Below, piece after piece: positions 45,668 to 54,366 of a stretch of 64,000 nt of DNA. The first letter of the stretch is position 1. Each line of letters begins with the position of its first letter. The translations under genes and the position numbers were made by a program. Source of the stretch: JABMRP01 sp964444795 (GTDB lineage Bacteria > Planctomycetota > Planctomycetia > Pirellulales > Thermoguttaceae); assembly GCA_964444795.1 (NCBI GenBank), contig CAYUIQ010000004.1, positions 43,806 to 107,805 of the forward strand. Direction: 5' to 3'. The notes below the pieces were generated by a model. That model did not search any database. It was given only the letters and a program-made list of their open reading frames with translations, and had not been told where the DNA came from.

Positions 45668-48061
45668 ATGAACAGATTCCTGATCCCGCTGACGGTCGTC
45701 ATTCTAACCGGTCCGCTGGCCCGCGTGTCCCTGCCGGACCAGGGCGAAACGAAAGACGTGGTGGCACCCAGGGCCCCGATCAAGGCCCATGCCTTCAGCC
45801 TCAACGACGTGCGGCTTCTGGACGGGCCGTTCAAAAAGGCCATGGACCGCGACGCAAAATATCTGCTGGACCTCGAACCCGACCGGCTTCTTTCGCGGTT
45901 CCGAGAATATGCGGGCCTCAAGCCCAAGGGCAAGATCTACGGTGGGTGGGAGAGTCGCGGGGTGTCGGGCCATATCCTGGGGCACTACCTGTCGGCCTGT
46001 GCGATGATGTACGCCGCCTCGGGCGACCGGCGTTTTCTCGATCGGGTCAACTACATCGTCGACGAATTGGCCCTCTGTCAGCAGGCACACGGCAACGGCT
46101 ACGTGGGGGGCATCCCCGAAGCGAAACGAATCTTCGCCGAGGTCGCGGCCGGGGATATCAAGCCCGCCAACTTCGGACTCAACGGCGGATGGGTCCCTTG
46201 GTACACGCTGCACAAACTACATGCCGGGCTGCTCGACGCCCATCGCTATTGCGACAACGACAAGGCCAAGACGATCGTCACCGAATTGGCCGATTGGGCC
46301 GGTGGCGTCCTCGGCAAGCTGTCGGACGAGCAGTTTCAGACCATGCTCCGCTGCGAACACGGCGGCATGAACGAAGCGCTGGCCGACCTCCATGCCGTCA
46401 CGGGCAAACAGGCGTATCTCGATCTGGCGGGCCGCTTCAACGATCGGCAGGTGATCGATCCGCTGGTGCGGCGCGAAGACCGCCTGGAAGGCCTGCATGC
46501 CAATACCCAGGTGCCGAAGATCATCGGCGCCGCCCGGCAATACGAGTTGACCGCCAACGAGGATCTCCGCACGGCCGCCGCTTTCTTCTGGAAAGTGGTC
46601 ACGCAGGATCGGTCCTTCGTCAACGGCGGCAACAGCGAGGGCGAACACTTTCGCCGCAAAGGCGAGTTATGGAAACATCTCACGCCGACGACCGCCGAAA
46701 CCTGCAATACCTACAACATGCTGAAACTCACCCGGCACCTGTTCTCCTGGACCGCCGACGGGCAGTATGCGGATTACTACGAGCGCGCCCTGTACAACCA
46801 CATCCTCGCCTCCCAGGATCCGAAGAAGGGCATGACGATCTATTTCTGTTCGCTCAAGCCGGGCCATTTCCATACCTACGGCACGCCGTACGACAGCTTC
46901 TGGTGCTGTACCGGCAGCGGGCTGGAGAACCACGTGAAGTACGGCGATAGCATCTACTTCCATCATGATGCGAGCCTGTACGTGAACCTGTTTATCGCTT
47001 CCGAATTGACGTGGAAAGCCAAGGGGCTGAAGGTGCGCCAAGAGACGCGATTTCCCGAGGAGCCGAGAACTCGCTTTGTCCTAAGCTGCGAGAAACGGGT
47101 CCCGCTTGTGCTGAAGATCCGCCGCCCGTACTGGGCGACTTCGTCATTGACGGTCACGGTCAACGGCGAGAAGGTCGATGCGGACAGTCAAAGCGGCGGC
47201 TACCTGACAATCGACCGGCAGTGGACCGCCGGCGACGTGGTCGAGGTCACGCTGCCGATGAGCCTGCGCGTCGAGCCGATGGCGAACAACCCCAAGAAAG
47301 TCGCCGTCATGTATGGGCCGCTTGTCTTGGCCGGCCAGTTGGGACGAGACGGATTCACGGATGAAATGCCCTATTCGGGAAACCAGAAGGCCTATGCAAA
47401 CCTGCCGACGCCGGACGTGCCGGTGTTGATCGCCGGCGGCAAACCGGTCGCCGAGTGGGTCGAGCGGGTTCCCGGCGAATCGCTTCAGTTCAAGACCACC
47501 GGTGTCGGCCGGCCCGAGGACGTGTCGCTGATCCCCTTCCACGAAGCACACCATCAGCGGTACACGGTCTATTGGGATCTGTTCACCGAAGAAGACTGGC
47601 AGCAGAAGCAAGCCGAGTATGAAGCCGAGCAGCGGCGGTTAAAAGCACTGCAGGCACGTACCGTCGACGAGGTCGTTCCCGAGATGCAGCCCGAACGGGA
47701 CCATAACTTCCAGGGCGAAAAGTCCTCGGCCGGCCCGTTCAACGGCCGGCGATGGCGACACGCTTACCCGGGCGGCTGGTTCTCTTATGACCTGAAGATC
47801 GCCGCGGAGGAACCCGTCGACCTGATGGTCACGTACTGGGGCAGCGATGTGGGCCGGACCTTCGACGTGCTGGTCGACGACCGCAAGATCGCCACGCAGA
47901 AGCTCGACCGGCAGAAGCCCGACGAATTCTTCGACGTGACGCATCCGCTTCCGGAAGAACTCACGAAGAACAAGGCCAAGATCACCGTCCGCTTCCAATC
48001 GAATTCCGGCAGCATGGCCGGCGGCGTGTTCGGCTGCCGGATCGTGAAGCGGGGTGGATAG
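45668..48061 (+). CDS. Secreted GH127-family beta-L-arabinofuranosidase-like protein (DUF1680)
   Basis: 797 residues with a signal peptide. The barrel-helical catalytic region has the GH127 zinc/nucleophile set: E344 and C346 in TAETCNTYN and the adjacent cysteines C413-C414 in FWCCTGSGLENH. In the characterised bifidobacterial enzyme the matching residues are Glu338, Cys340, Cys417 and Cys418. Other family pieces are GWESRGVSGHILGHYLSACA and YNHILASQDP. A C-terminal beta domain (~660-797) follows. The enzyme is expected to release L-arabinofuranose or a related sugar by a cysteine-dependent mechanism, outside the cytoplasm. The exact sugar remains uncertain. Confidence 0.93.
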   Translation: MNRFLIPLTVVILTGPLARVSLPDQGETKDVVAPRAPIKAHAFSLNDVRLLDGPFKKAMDRDAKYLLDLEPDRLLSRFREYAGLKPKGKIYGGWESRGVSGHILGHYLSACAMMYAASGDRRFLDRVNYIVDELALCQQAHGNGYVGGIPEAKRIFAEVAAGDIKPANFGLNGGWVPWYTLHKLHAGLLDAHRYCDNDKAKTIVTELADWAGGVLGKLSDEQFQTMLRCEHGGMNEALADLHAVTGKQAYLDLAGRFNDRQVIDPLVRREDRLEGLHANTQVPKIIGAARQYELTANEDLRTAAAFFWKVVTQDRSFVNGGNSEGEHFRRKGELWKHLTPTTAETCNTYNMLKLTRHLFSWTADGQYADYYERALYNHILASQDPKKGMTIYFCSLKPGHFHTYGTPYDSFWCCTGSGLENHVKYGDSIYFHHDASLYVNLFIASELTWKAKGLKVRQETRFPEEPRTRFVLSCEKRVPLVLKIRRPYWATSSLTVTVNGEKVDADSQSGGYLTIDRQWTAGDVVEVTLPMSLRVEPMANNPKKVAVMYGPLVLAGQLGRDGFTDEMPYSGNQKAYANLPTPDVPVLIAGGKPVAEWVERVPGESLQFKTTGVGRPEDVSLIPFHEAHHQRYTVYWDLFTEEDWQQKQAEYEAEQRRLKALQARTVDEVVPEMQPERDHNFQGEKSSAGPFNGRRWRHAYPGGWFSYDLKIAAEEPVDLMVTYWGSDVGRTFDVLVDDRKIATQKLDRQKPDEFFDVTHPLPEELTKNKAKITVRFQSNSGSMAGGVFGCRIVKRGG

Positions 48062-48180
48062 GTTGATGAGGGTTAACGATTGCCCACCAACACAAACCGC
48101 TTCGCGGTATGTGTCGATCGGCGACCATTCCCTCATTACCGCGAAACGCCCCGGGTAACGAAACCCACGTCGACGCGAGT

Positions 48181-48206
48181 CCGACCGGATGGTAAAATCA
48201 CCGAAT
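48181..48206 (+). promoter_or_regulatory. Possible shared upstream motif, copy 2
   Basis: Copy of the motif at 45601-45626 (GGTAAAATCACCGAAT), ~50 bases before the cytochrome/propeller gene. Same caveats as for copy 1. Confidence 0.3.
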
Positions 48207-48240
48207 CGACCCATTGGTCTCTACCGCGGAGGGATTTGCG

Positions 48241-51147
48241 ATGAGAATCGAATGTCACCGGTTGACGTGGGCGCTACTCACCGTGGCGTGCCTTTCTTCT
48301 TGGGACGCGACCGCCCGGGCGGCTCCAACGGAGGAAAAACCGGCCGGATCGTTCGAGATTGCCGCCTGGACCTTCGATCGGGGGAACGCCCGGGTTTACG
48401 CGAATCCGAGCCAATATGCCGATTATCGTGATACCTATCCGGAACTCGCGGCCGGCGATGGGAATCGGACACCGTGGGTGGTCGAATATGACGTCGACTT
48501 TCCCGTCGACGCGACCTACACACTGCACGTCCGCTACGCCTCTCCCGAGCCACGGCCCGTGGAACTATGGCTCGACGGCCGAAAGGTAGGTACGTGTTGC
48601 GGAAACGCGACCGGCAACTCGCTGCCCTATCCGTATCGACGGCCCAAGGTACACGACGCGCAGCCGAGACCCGTGTCGGACCGCCATGGTGCCGACTGGG
48701 AGGAGGCCGCCAAGCTCTCGGTCACGAAAGGAAAACACACGCTGAAGCTCACGCGTGCCGCGTCGCCGCCGGGTGTGCTCGCCTTGCGACTGGAGTCGCC
48801 GGTGGCCTTTCCGAAAGATTGGAAGCCGGCCGGTTCCGAACTGAAGATCCCGCGGAGCCAAGGTGGAGAAAGGGCCCGCTACGAATTGGGTTGGGATCAG
48901 GCCGGCCCCATGGCCAAAGTCGGCCGAATCCCGCCCGTCTATCGTACGGCCTTCTTGCCGCCGGGCAGTGTAAACGTCGCGACGCTACGGCTGGCCGTCG
49001 AGGACGTGATTTCAGACTGCGGCCCGTGGTATCCCAAGGGACCGGAGTATCTCAAGCGGTTGACCGCGTTGGAGAAGCAGCAGCAGCCCGAAGACGCGCT
49101 TCAGTCGCTACGGCGCGAAGCCCTGCTCGCCCATCCGCTGTTGAACTTCGACAAACTGTTGTTCGTCAAACGATTCACCTACCGGTCCAGCCACATCTAT
49201 AGCGACCACTGGGACGGCAGCCAGACGATGGGCGGCAACCTCTGTATCCTCTCGCCGGTCGCTCCCCATGGCACGGTCACGGAGATCGCGCCGCAACTGG
49301 CCGGCGGGCTGTTCGGCCGTTTCGACCTTTCCTACGATGCAAAGAAGCTGGTCTTTGCCTACAAGAGGTCGGCACATCAAGGCTACCGCATTTACGAGAT
49401 CAACATCGACGGCACCGGCCTGCGACAGCTCACCTTCGACGCGCCCGAAGAGGCGGAACTGACGGCCCACTACGGCGAGCGATTCCGCTACGAGGATTGC
49501 GATCCGTGTTACCTGCCCAGCGGCAAGATCATGTTCGCCTCCACGCGATCGCAGCGGCGGGTCTTCTGTTTCGGCTCGACGGTCACGTCGCTGTACGTGA
49601 TGGACGCCGACGGCAAGAACCCGCGCTGCCTTTCCGGCGGACCGGTCAACGAAATGACGCCCTGTGTGATGGACGACGGTCGGGTGATCTATACGCGATG
49701 GGAGTATGTCGACAAGGGATTCGGCAACGTGCAGAGCCTCTGGTCGATGCATCCCGACGGCAGCGGTTCGGCCCACGTGTACAAGAACGACATTATCCTG
49801 CCGGCCGGGATGATCAACGCCCGTAGCATCCCCGGCAGCCAGCGGATTGTGACCGTCGCCGCGCCACACTGCGGGCTATCGGTCGGCCCGATCGTGCTGG
49901 TCGACAATCGTCTCAACCGGCGTACCGCCGAGTCGATGACCAACATCACGCCCGAACTCGGTTACCCGGGCATGAGCCATCACCCCAGCGGCAGAACGCA
50001 TGGCTACTTCAAGGAGCCCTACCCGCTTTCGGAAAAACTCTTTCTCGTCGCTCACAACCCCCATCCGCAAGCTCACGAGCCGACGGGCTATGGGATCTAT
50101 GTGTTGGACGCGTGGGGCAATCGGGCCGAGCTTTATCGCGACCCGGACATCTCCTGCTTCCAGCCGACCCCGCTTCGGCCTCGCCGCAAACCCGTGAAGA
50201 TTCCACCGGTTGCCCGTGCGGACGAGACCGTCGCCGAGACGAACCAACCGACGGCCGAGCAGCCGGCTACGCTGTTCCTGCAGGACGTGTACCGGGGGTT
50301 GACGGGCATCGAGCGAGGAAGGGTCAAGTACCTGCGGGTAATGGAGGCGATCGGCGTGTCGTGGGACGACGGATGGCGGTCGGGCCAACAGGGCGACGGC
50401 GCGGGCCTACAGGCATCGGCGGTCAGCCTCCGGGCCGACGTCAACATCAAGAAGATCCACGGCATCGCCACGGTCCACGCAGACGGTTCGGCCCGTTTCA
50501 CCGTGCCGGCCGAGAAGAATCTCTTTTTCCAGGCACTCGATGAAGACTACATGGAATTGCAGCGGATGCGAACATTCGTGAACTTGATGCCGGGCGAAAA
50601 AAGATCCTGCATCGGCTGCCACGAGCGGCGCAAGTGGGCTCCCCCGTCGAGACCCGCCAATCCAACGGCCCTAAGCCATCCCACCGAAACGCTCTTTCCC
50701 CAGCCGGGTGATCGCGGTCCTCGCACCGTACACTATGCCTTGGATATCCGGCCGATCTTGGACCGGCACTGCATGGGATGCCACGGCAGCCCACAGCCCG
50801 GTCATCTGCCCCGGGGCGAGTTGGACCTTTCCGGCGAGTTGACCAAGTTGTACGACCGCTCCTACGAGAACTTCATCGACCGAGGACTAGTCAGCCATCT
50901 GAACGACGGCTACGGCAGCGCCAATGTATCGCCGGAGTTGCCACTGACGTTCGGGTCGCATCGGAGCAAACTCGTCGAGCGGATCCGCCGCGATCCCTGC
51001 GGGGCGAATCTCACCCGCGAGGAGTTCATCAAGATCGTCACCTGGATCGACGCCAACGCCCCCTATTTCGGCACGCATCGGGGCAAGAAGAATCTCCGGT
51101 GGAAAGACGACGCGGATTTCCGGCCGTTGCCGTTGGCGGGGAAGTAA
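48241..51147 (+). CDS. Hydrazine-synthase-alpha-like propeller / diheme cytochrome c protein
   Basis: 968 residues; ATG 48241 sits behind GGAGGG. A signal peptide is followed by a beta domain (~40-200) resembling carbohydrate-binding folds (VEYDVDFPVDATYTLHVRY). A propeller (~300-640) follows, with YRIYEINIDGTGLRQLTFD, YEDCDPCYLPSGKIMFAST and TRWEYVDKGFGNVQSLW, closely paralleling the first gene in the window. Two c-type heme motifs are present, CIGCH at 790 and CMGCH at 844. It lacks the third heme motif and the FN3/LamG tail of that paralogue. It follows sugar-degradation genes on the same strand, so it may pass electrons from or bind glycans; no biochemistry can be asserted. Confidence 0.87.
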   Translation: MRIECHRLTWALLTVACLSSWDATARAAPTEEKPAGSFEIAAWTFDRGNARVYANPSQYADYRDTYPELAAGDGNRTPWVVEYDVDFPVDATYTLHVRYASPEPRPVELWLDGRKVGTCCGNATGNSLPYPYRRPKVHDAQPRPVSDRHGADWEEAAKLSVTKGKHTLKLTRAASPPGVLALRLESPVAFPKDWKPAGSELKIPRSQGGERARYELGWDQAGPMAKVGRIPPVYRTAFLPPGSVNVATLRLAVEDVISDCGPWYPKGPEYLKRLTALEKQQQPEDALQSLRREALLAHPLLNFDKLLFVKRFTYRSSHIYSDHWDGSQTMGGNLCILSPVAPHGTVTEIAPQLAGGLFGRFDLSYDAKKLVFAYKRSAHQGYRIYEINIDGTGLRQLTFDAPEEAELTAHYGERFRYEDCDPCYLPSGKIMFASTRSQRRVFCFGSTVTSLYVMDADGKNPRCLSGGPVNEMTPCVMDDGRVIYTRWEYVDKGFGNVQSLWSMHPDGSGSAHVYKNDIILPAGMINARSIPGSQRIVTVAAPHCGLSVGPIVLVDNRLNRRTAESMTNITPELGYPGMSHHPSGRTHGYFKEPYPLSEKLFLVAHNPHPQAHEPTGYGIYVLDAWGNRAELYRDPDISCFQPTPLRPRRKPVKIPPVARADETVAETNQPTAEQPATLFLQDVYRGLTGIERGRVKYLRVMEAIGVSWDDGWRSGQQGDGAGLQASAVSLRADVNIKKIHGIATVHADGSARFTVPAEKNLFFQALDEDYMELQRMRTFVNLMPGEKRSCIGCHERRKWAPPSRPANPTALSHPTETLFPQPGDRGPRTVHYALDIRPILDRHCMGCHGSPQPGHLPRGELDLSGELTKLYDRSYENFIDRGLVSHLNDGYGSANVSPELPLTFGSHRSKLVERIRRDPCGANLTREEFIKIVTWIDANAPYFGTHRGKKNLRWKDDADFRPLPLAGK

Positions 51148-51176
51148 GTGGACGACTTCTTAGAAATCATCCCCCT

Positions 51177-52007
51177 TTAGAAATCATCGTCGTCCAGCGG
51201 TTTGCCTTGGAGCAGCGAGGCGGCCTCCGAGGCTCCCTTGCCGTAGGGAGTCATCAGGTGGACGTACACGGCGTAGTCGATGTCGTCGCTGAGAAACTTT
51301 TGACGCGCGTCGCAATACGACGCCATCACGCCGTCGCCGTGATAAGACGACGGGCGAGGGTGATTGCCCTCCTGATCGTCGTTGATTCCCAATCCGCCCG
51401 AGGCTTGCCAGGTGACGCCGATGCGGGCTTCATTCGTGCTGGTCCAATTCGTGGCGGCGATGTTTTCGGTCAGCATCAGCGTGTTGGTCGCTCCGTCGTG
51501 TCCGCTAACGAAATCCATGGAGACCAACGTGCGATTGGCTTGGTTGACCCCGGTTCCGTGGTTGTGCAAGAGGCCGTGGGGAGCGCGGTCATTATCGCCG
51601 GGCATGCCGCAATTGCCCGGGTAAGCGAAGGACGTATCTCCCGCGGAGATTTGCTCGGGCGGGTTGGAGGGGCAGATCAAGGTCTCGATGTAGACCTCCT
51701 TTTGGTTGCCGTCGCGCCAGAGTTCCCAAAGGTCCGCCCGACCCATGTACTGGAACAAGACGACCGGCCAACTCACGTTGCGGTTGCCGTCCAGTTCATT
51801 GACGTAGCCCGGGTAATTTTGGAGCTGCGCCTCGTAGCGGAACATGGCGACGGCGACCTGCTTCTGGTTGTTCTCGCAGGTCGTCAGCCGGCCTGCTTCG
51901 CGCATGCCGGTCACCGCGGGCAGCAGCAGCGCCATCAACACCCCGATGATCGTCATGACGACCAGCAGTTCAACGAGCGTAAAACCTGTTCGTCGACAAC
52001 GATTCAT
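51177..52007 (-). CDS. DUF1559 prepilin-like protein
   Basis: 276 residues; ATG 52007 with GAGGGAGA upstream, 59 codons inside the longest open frame. The N-terminus is a type IV prepilin/pseudopilin methylation site and helix (RRTGFTLVELLVVMTIIGVL), cut before F by a prepilin peptidase. The globular part follows the DUF1559 pattern: TTCENNQKQ after the helix, CPSNPP, and the C-terminal DARQKFLSDDI where the family usually has 'H...DG'. These proteins are abundant in planctomycetes and probably form surface filaments or secretion pseudopili. Its 3' end carries a tandem duplication of TTAGAAATCATC. Divergent from another DUF1559 gene. Confidence 0.9.
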   Translation of the reverse strand: MNRCRRTGFTLVELLVVMTIIGVLMALLLPAVTGMREAGRLTTCENNQKQVAVAMFRYEAQLQNYPGYVNELDGNRNVSWPVVLFQYMGRADLWELWRDGNQKEVYIETLICPSNPPEQISAGDTSFAYPGNCGMPGDNDRAPHGLLHNHGTGVNQANRTLVSMDFVSGHDGATNTLMLTENIAATNWTSTNEARIGVTWQASGGLGINDDQEGNHPRPSSYHGDGVMASYCDARQKFLSDDIDYAVYVHLMTPYGKGASEAASLLQGKPLDDDDF

Positions 52008-52380
52008 AATAAGTCTCCCTCTGATTCCCTGCCCCCGGCGGCGCCCTTTGAGCCCGTGCTTTGATTGTCTCAAATAGTCGGCCAAATATCCAGGCATTTT
52101 CACGGCAAAAAGGCTGAACCGGCCGAATTCCCCCCGCGTACGTATTACGTGGGCAGGGTCGGTTGGGGTCGCGACTCGTGGCATTTGGGGGGAGGGCCCC
52201 TCGGAGGAGGGCTATTTTGGCCGGGAAGTCCCCCTCCAGCCGCATCGCGAGTCCCCCGCCCAGCGGCCCGCAGGCGCCAGATTTTTCCCAAGAAGGCTGG
52301 TGTTTGCCAGGCATTTCTGCGAAAATAACAGATGAGGGCTACAGGGTCGAAATCGACGAAAAGGGAGGGGAGGCACTCAA
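52008..52380. other. Divergent intergenic region between two prepilin-like genes
   Basis: This 373-base gap must hold both promoters. I see only the two Shine-Dalgarno sequences next to the starts and several G/C-rich runs (GGGGGGAGGGCCCCTCGG around 52181-52204). No protein-coding or RNA gene recognised. Confidence 0.5.
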
Positions 52381-53166
52381 ATGACCACCCAAAAGCGTCA
52401 AGGCTTCACGCTGGTCGAATTGCTGGTCGTCATTGCCATTATCGGCATGTTGATGGCGCTGCTGATTCCAGCGGTCGTGTCCGCGGTGGAGAATGCCCGG
52501 CAGGTAACCTGCACGAACAATCAGGGCGAACTTGCCAAGGCGCTGATTCAGTTCGAGAACCGCAGGGAGCACCTGCCCGGCTACGTCAACACCATCCCCA
52601 AGCACGCAAATCCGGTGGGTTGGGTCGTACCGATTCTGGAATTCATGGGACGAACCGATCTCTGGGAAGAGTGGCGCGAGGGCGGTGCACCGGCGGTCGA
52701 ACTGGCAGTACTCATTTGCCCCAGCGATGAGACCTTCGCGGATCAGGCAATGAGCTACGTCGTCAACACGGGCCAACCCGGCGACGGAGACACCCAGGCC
52801 ACCGGGCTTTTCCACAACCGGAACGTTGCCCAGCCAATCAACTCTCAGATCGACCTGATCCCGGACGGGGCGAGCCAGACGGTCATGTTGACCGAGAACA
52901 TTCAGGCCGGCCACTGGACGCACGCCGAAGAGCAGCGCGTGGGAACGACTTGGCGAAGTAGCCCTAACCCGTGTAGCCGCATTAATCGCTGTAACGATCA
53001 GGGGACCGATCCCAACAACATGGAATACGCCCGGCCCTCCAGCAATCACCCGGGCGGTGTCCACGTGACCTACGCCGACGGGCGGTGTGTGTTCGTGCAG
53101 GAAGACATCACTTACGACCTGTACAAGCAGGAATTGGCCCCCAACGACCGCCGAGCCGGGCTGTAG
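52381..53166 (+). CDS. DUF1559 prepilin-like protein (divergent partner)
   Basis: 261 residues; GGGAGGGGAGG is just upstream of ATG 52381. The prepilin site is KRQGFTLVELLVVIAIIGML. The DUF1559 body has TCTNNQGELAKAL, CPSDETF, VMLTENIQAGHW and the C-terminal HPGGVHVTYADGRCVFVQED, the family's characteristic H-to-DG block, intact here. It aligns along its full length with the gene at 51177-52007 (same WRDG/EWREG, LTENI and HNxG positions), so the pair arose by inverted duplication. They may form a heteromeric pseudopilus. Confidence 0.92.
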   Translation: MTTQKRQGFTLVELLVVIAIIGMLMALLIPAVVSAVENARQVTCTNNQGELAKALIQFENRREHLPGYVNTIPKHANPVGWVVPILEFMGRTDLWEEWREGGAPAVELAVLICPSDETFADQAMSYVVNTGQPGDGDTQATGLFHNRNVAQPINSQIDLIPDGASQTVMLTENIQAGHWTHAEEQRVGTTWRSSPNPCSRINRCNDQGTDPNNMEYARPSSNHPGGVHVTYADGRCVFVQEDITYDLYKQELAPNDRRAGL

Positions 53167-53456
53167 ACGGGCCCCAGCGGTCCCTCGGCCGATCTTTCCG
53201 GGCGTTCTCCTCCTCTGCGCTGGCGGTGTGCCGTCAACCTCGTGGCGAGCCTCTACCTCGTTCCGTCCGTGAGCAATTTCTACCATGTCCCACGTTCTGG
53301 CGAACGTAGCTACAAACCCATGAATAATCCGGGCTTGCGTCTGGCTCAGACGGACTTATATTTGGGAAGACCACTGCCACGACCGGGATGCATACCCCCC
53401 GAACGAGTGGTTCCGGCTGTTCTGGTTTTCCTGCGAATTCTACGGATAATAGCCCG

Positions 53457-54323
53457 ATGACGTCAAAAGCCCCCTCCAGCAATCCCTTGCCCGTTATCCC
53501 GACCGTTCCTTTCTCCCACTCCCCCACAGACTTGATGAATACCCAAAACCAACCCGCCGAGGAAAGTTCCTCGTCCGATTCCAGCCGCCGCGTGATCGTG
53601 GTTCTTCCCGCGTACAACGAAGAGGAGAACCTCGGCCCGCTCTTGGAGGGAGTCGCCCGGGCGATGGCCGACGACGGGTTTGATTATGAAGTGATTGTCG
53701 TGGACGACGGGAGTAGCGACCGTTCGATCGAGGTGACCCAATCTCATGCCCAGCGGATGCCCGTTCGCGTCGAACGTCACGAAGTGAATCAGGGGCTTGG
53801 TGCGACGATTCGCGACGGCTTGCGCACGGCCACCGAGATGAGCCGCCCGGGCGACGTGATCGTTGCCCTGGATGCCGACAACACGCACCCGCCGGGGTTG
53901 ATCGGGTCGATGGTTCGCAAGGTCCGCGAAGGCAACGACGTGGTCATCGCATCGCGCTATCGCTACGGAGCCCGAGTGATGGGCGTTCCCTGGCATCGAC
54001 GGATGCTCAGCAACGGCGCCCGGACGCTCTTTCAACTGGTCTTTCCGGTTCCCGGTGTTCGCGACTACACCTGCGGCTATCGGGCGTATCGCGCCGGACT
54101 GCTCAAAGACGCGTTTTCCCGATACGGCGACGACTTTGTCAGCGAAGCCGGGTTTCATTGCATGGTCGATATCTTGCTGAAGTTGCACAAGATGGGCACA
54201 ATCTTCAGCGAGGTCCCGCTCGTTCTGCGATACGACCAGAAAGGCGGGGTGAGCAAGATGAACGTTGGCCGCACCGTGTTGCAGACGCTCGGGTTGATGT
54301 TGAGGCGTCGGTTCGGGAGGTAG
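53457..54323 (+). CDS. Family 2 (DPM-like) glycosyltransferase
   Basis: 288 residues from ATG 53457; an ATG at 53535 is possible, and neither has a strong ribosome site. The GT-A fold starts at VVLPAYNEEENLGPLLEGVA. VVDDGSSDRSIE and the metal-binding ALDADNTHPPG (DxD) follow. The TCGYRAYR and FVSEAGFHCMVDILLKLH segments are typical of dolichyl-phosphate mannose synthase-like enzymes. No C-terminal membrane helices are present, so it probably works at the membrane surface making a polyprenyl-phosphate sugar. The next gene is a membrane protein of GT-C type, which commonly uses such donors. Confidence 0.9.
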   Translation: MTSKAPSSNPLPVIPTVPFSHSPTDLMNTQNQPAEESSSSDSSRRVIVVLPAYNEEENLGPLLEGVARAMADDGFDYEVIVVDDGSSDRSIEVTQSHAQRMPVRVERHEVNQGLGATIRDGLRTATEMSRPGDVIVALDADNTHPPGLIGSMVRKVREGNDVVIASRYRYGARVMGVPWHRRMLSNGARTLFQLVFPVPGVRDYTCGYRAYRAGLLKDAFSRYGDDFVSEAGFHCMVDILLKLHKMGTIFSEVPLVLRYDQKGGVSKMNVGRTVLQTLGLMLRRRFGR

Positions 54324-54366
54324 CGATTAGGGGTTGGGGACTAGGGACCAGGGAATAGAGATTAGC

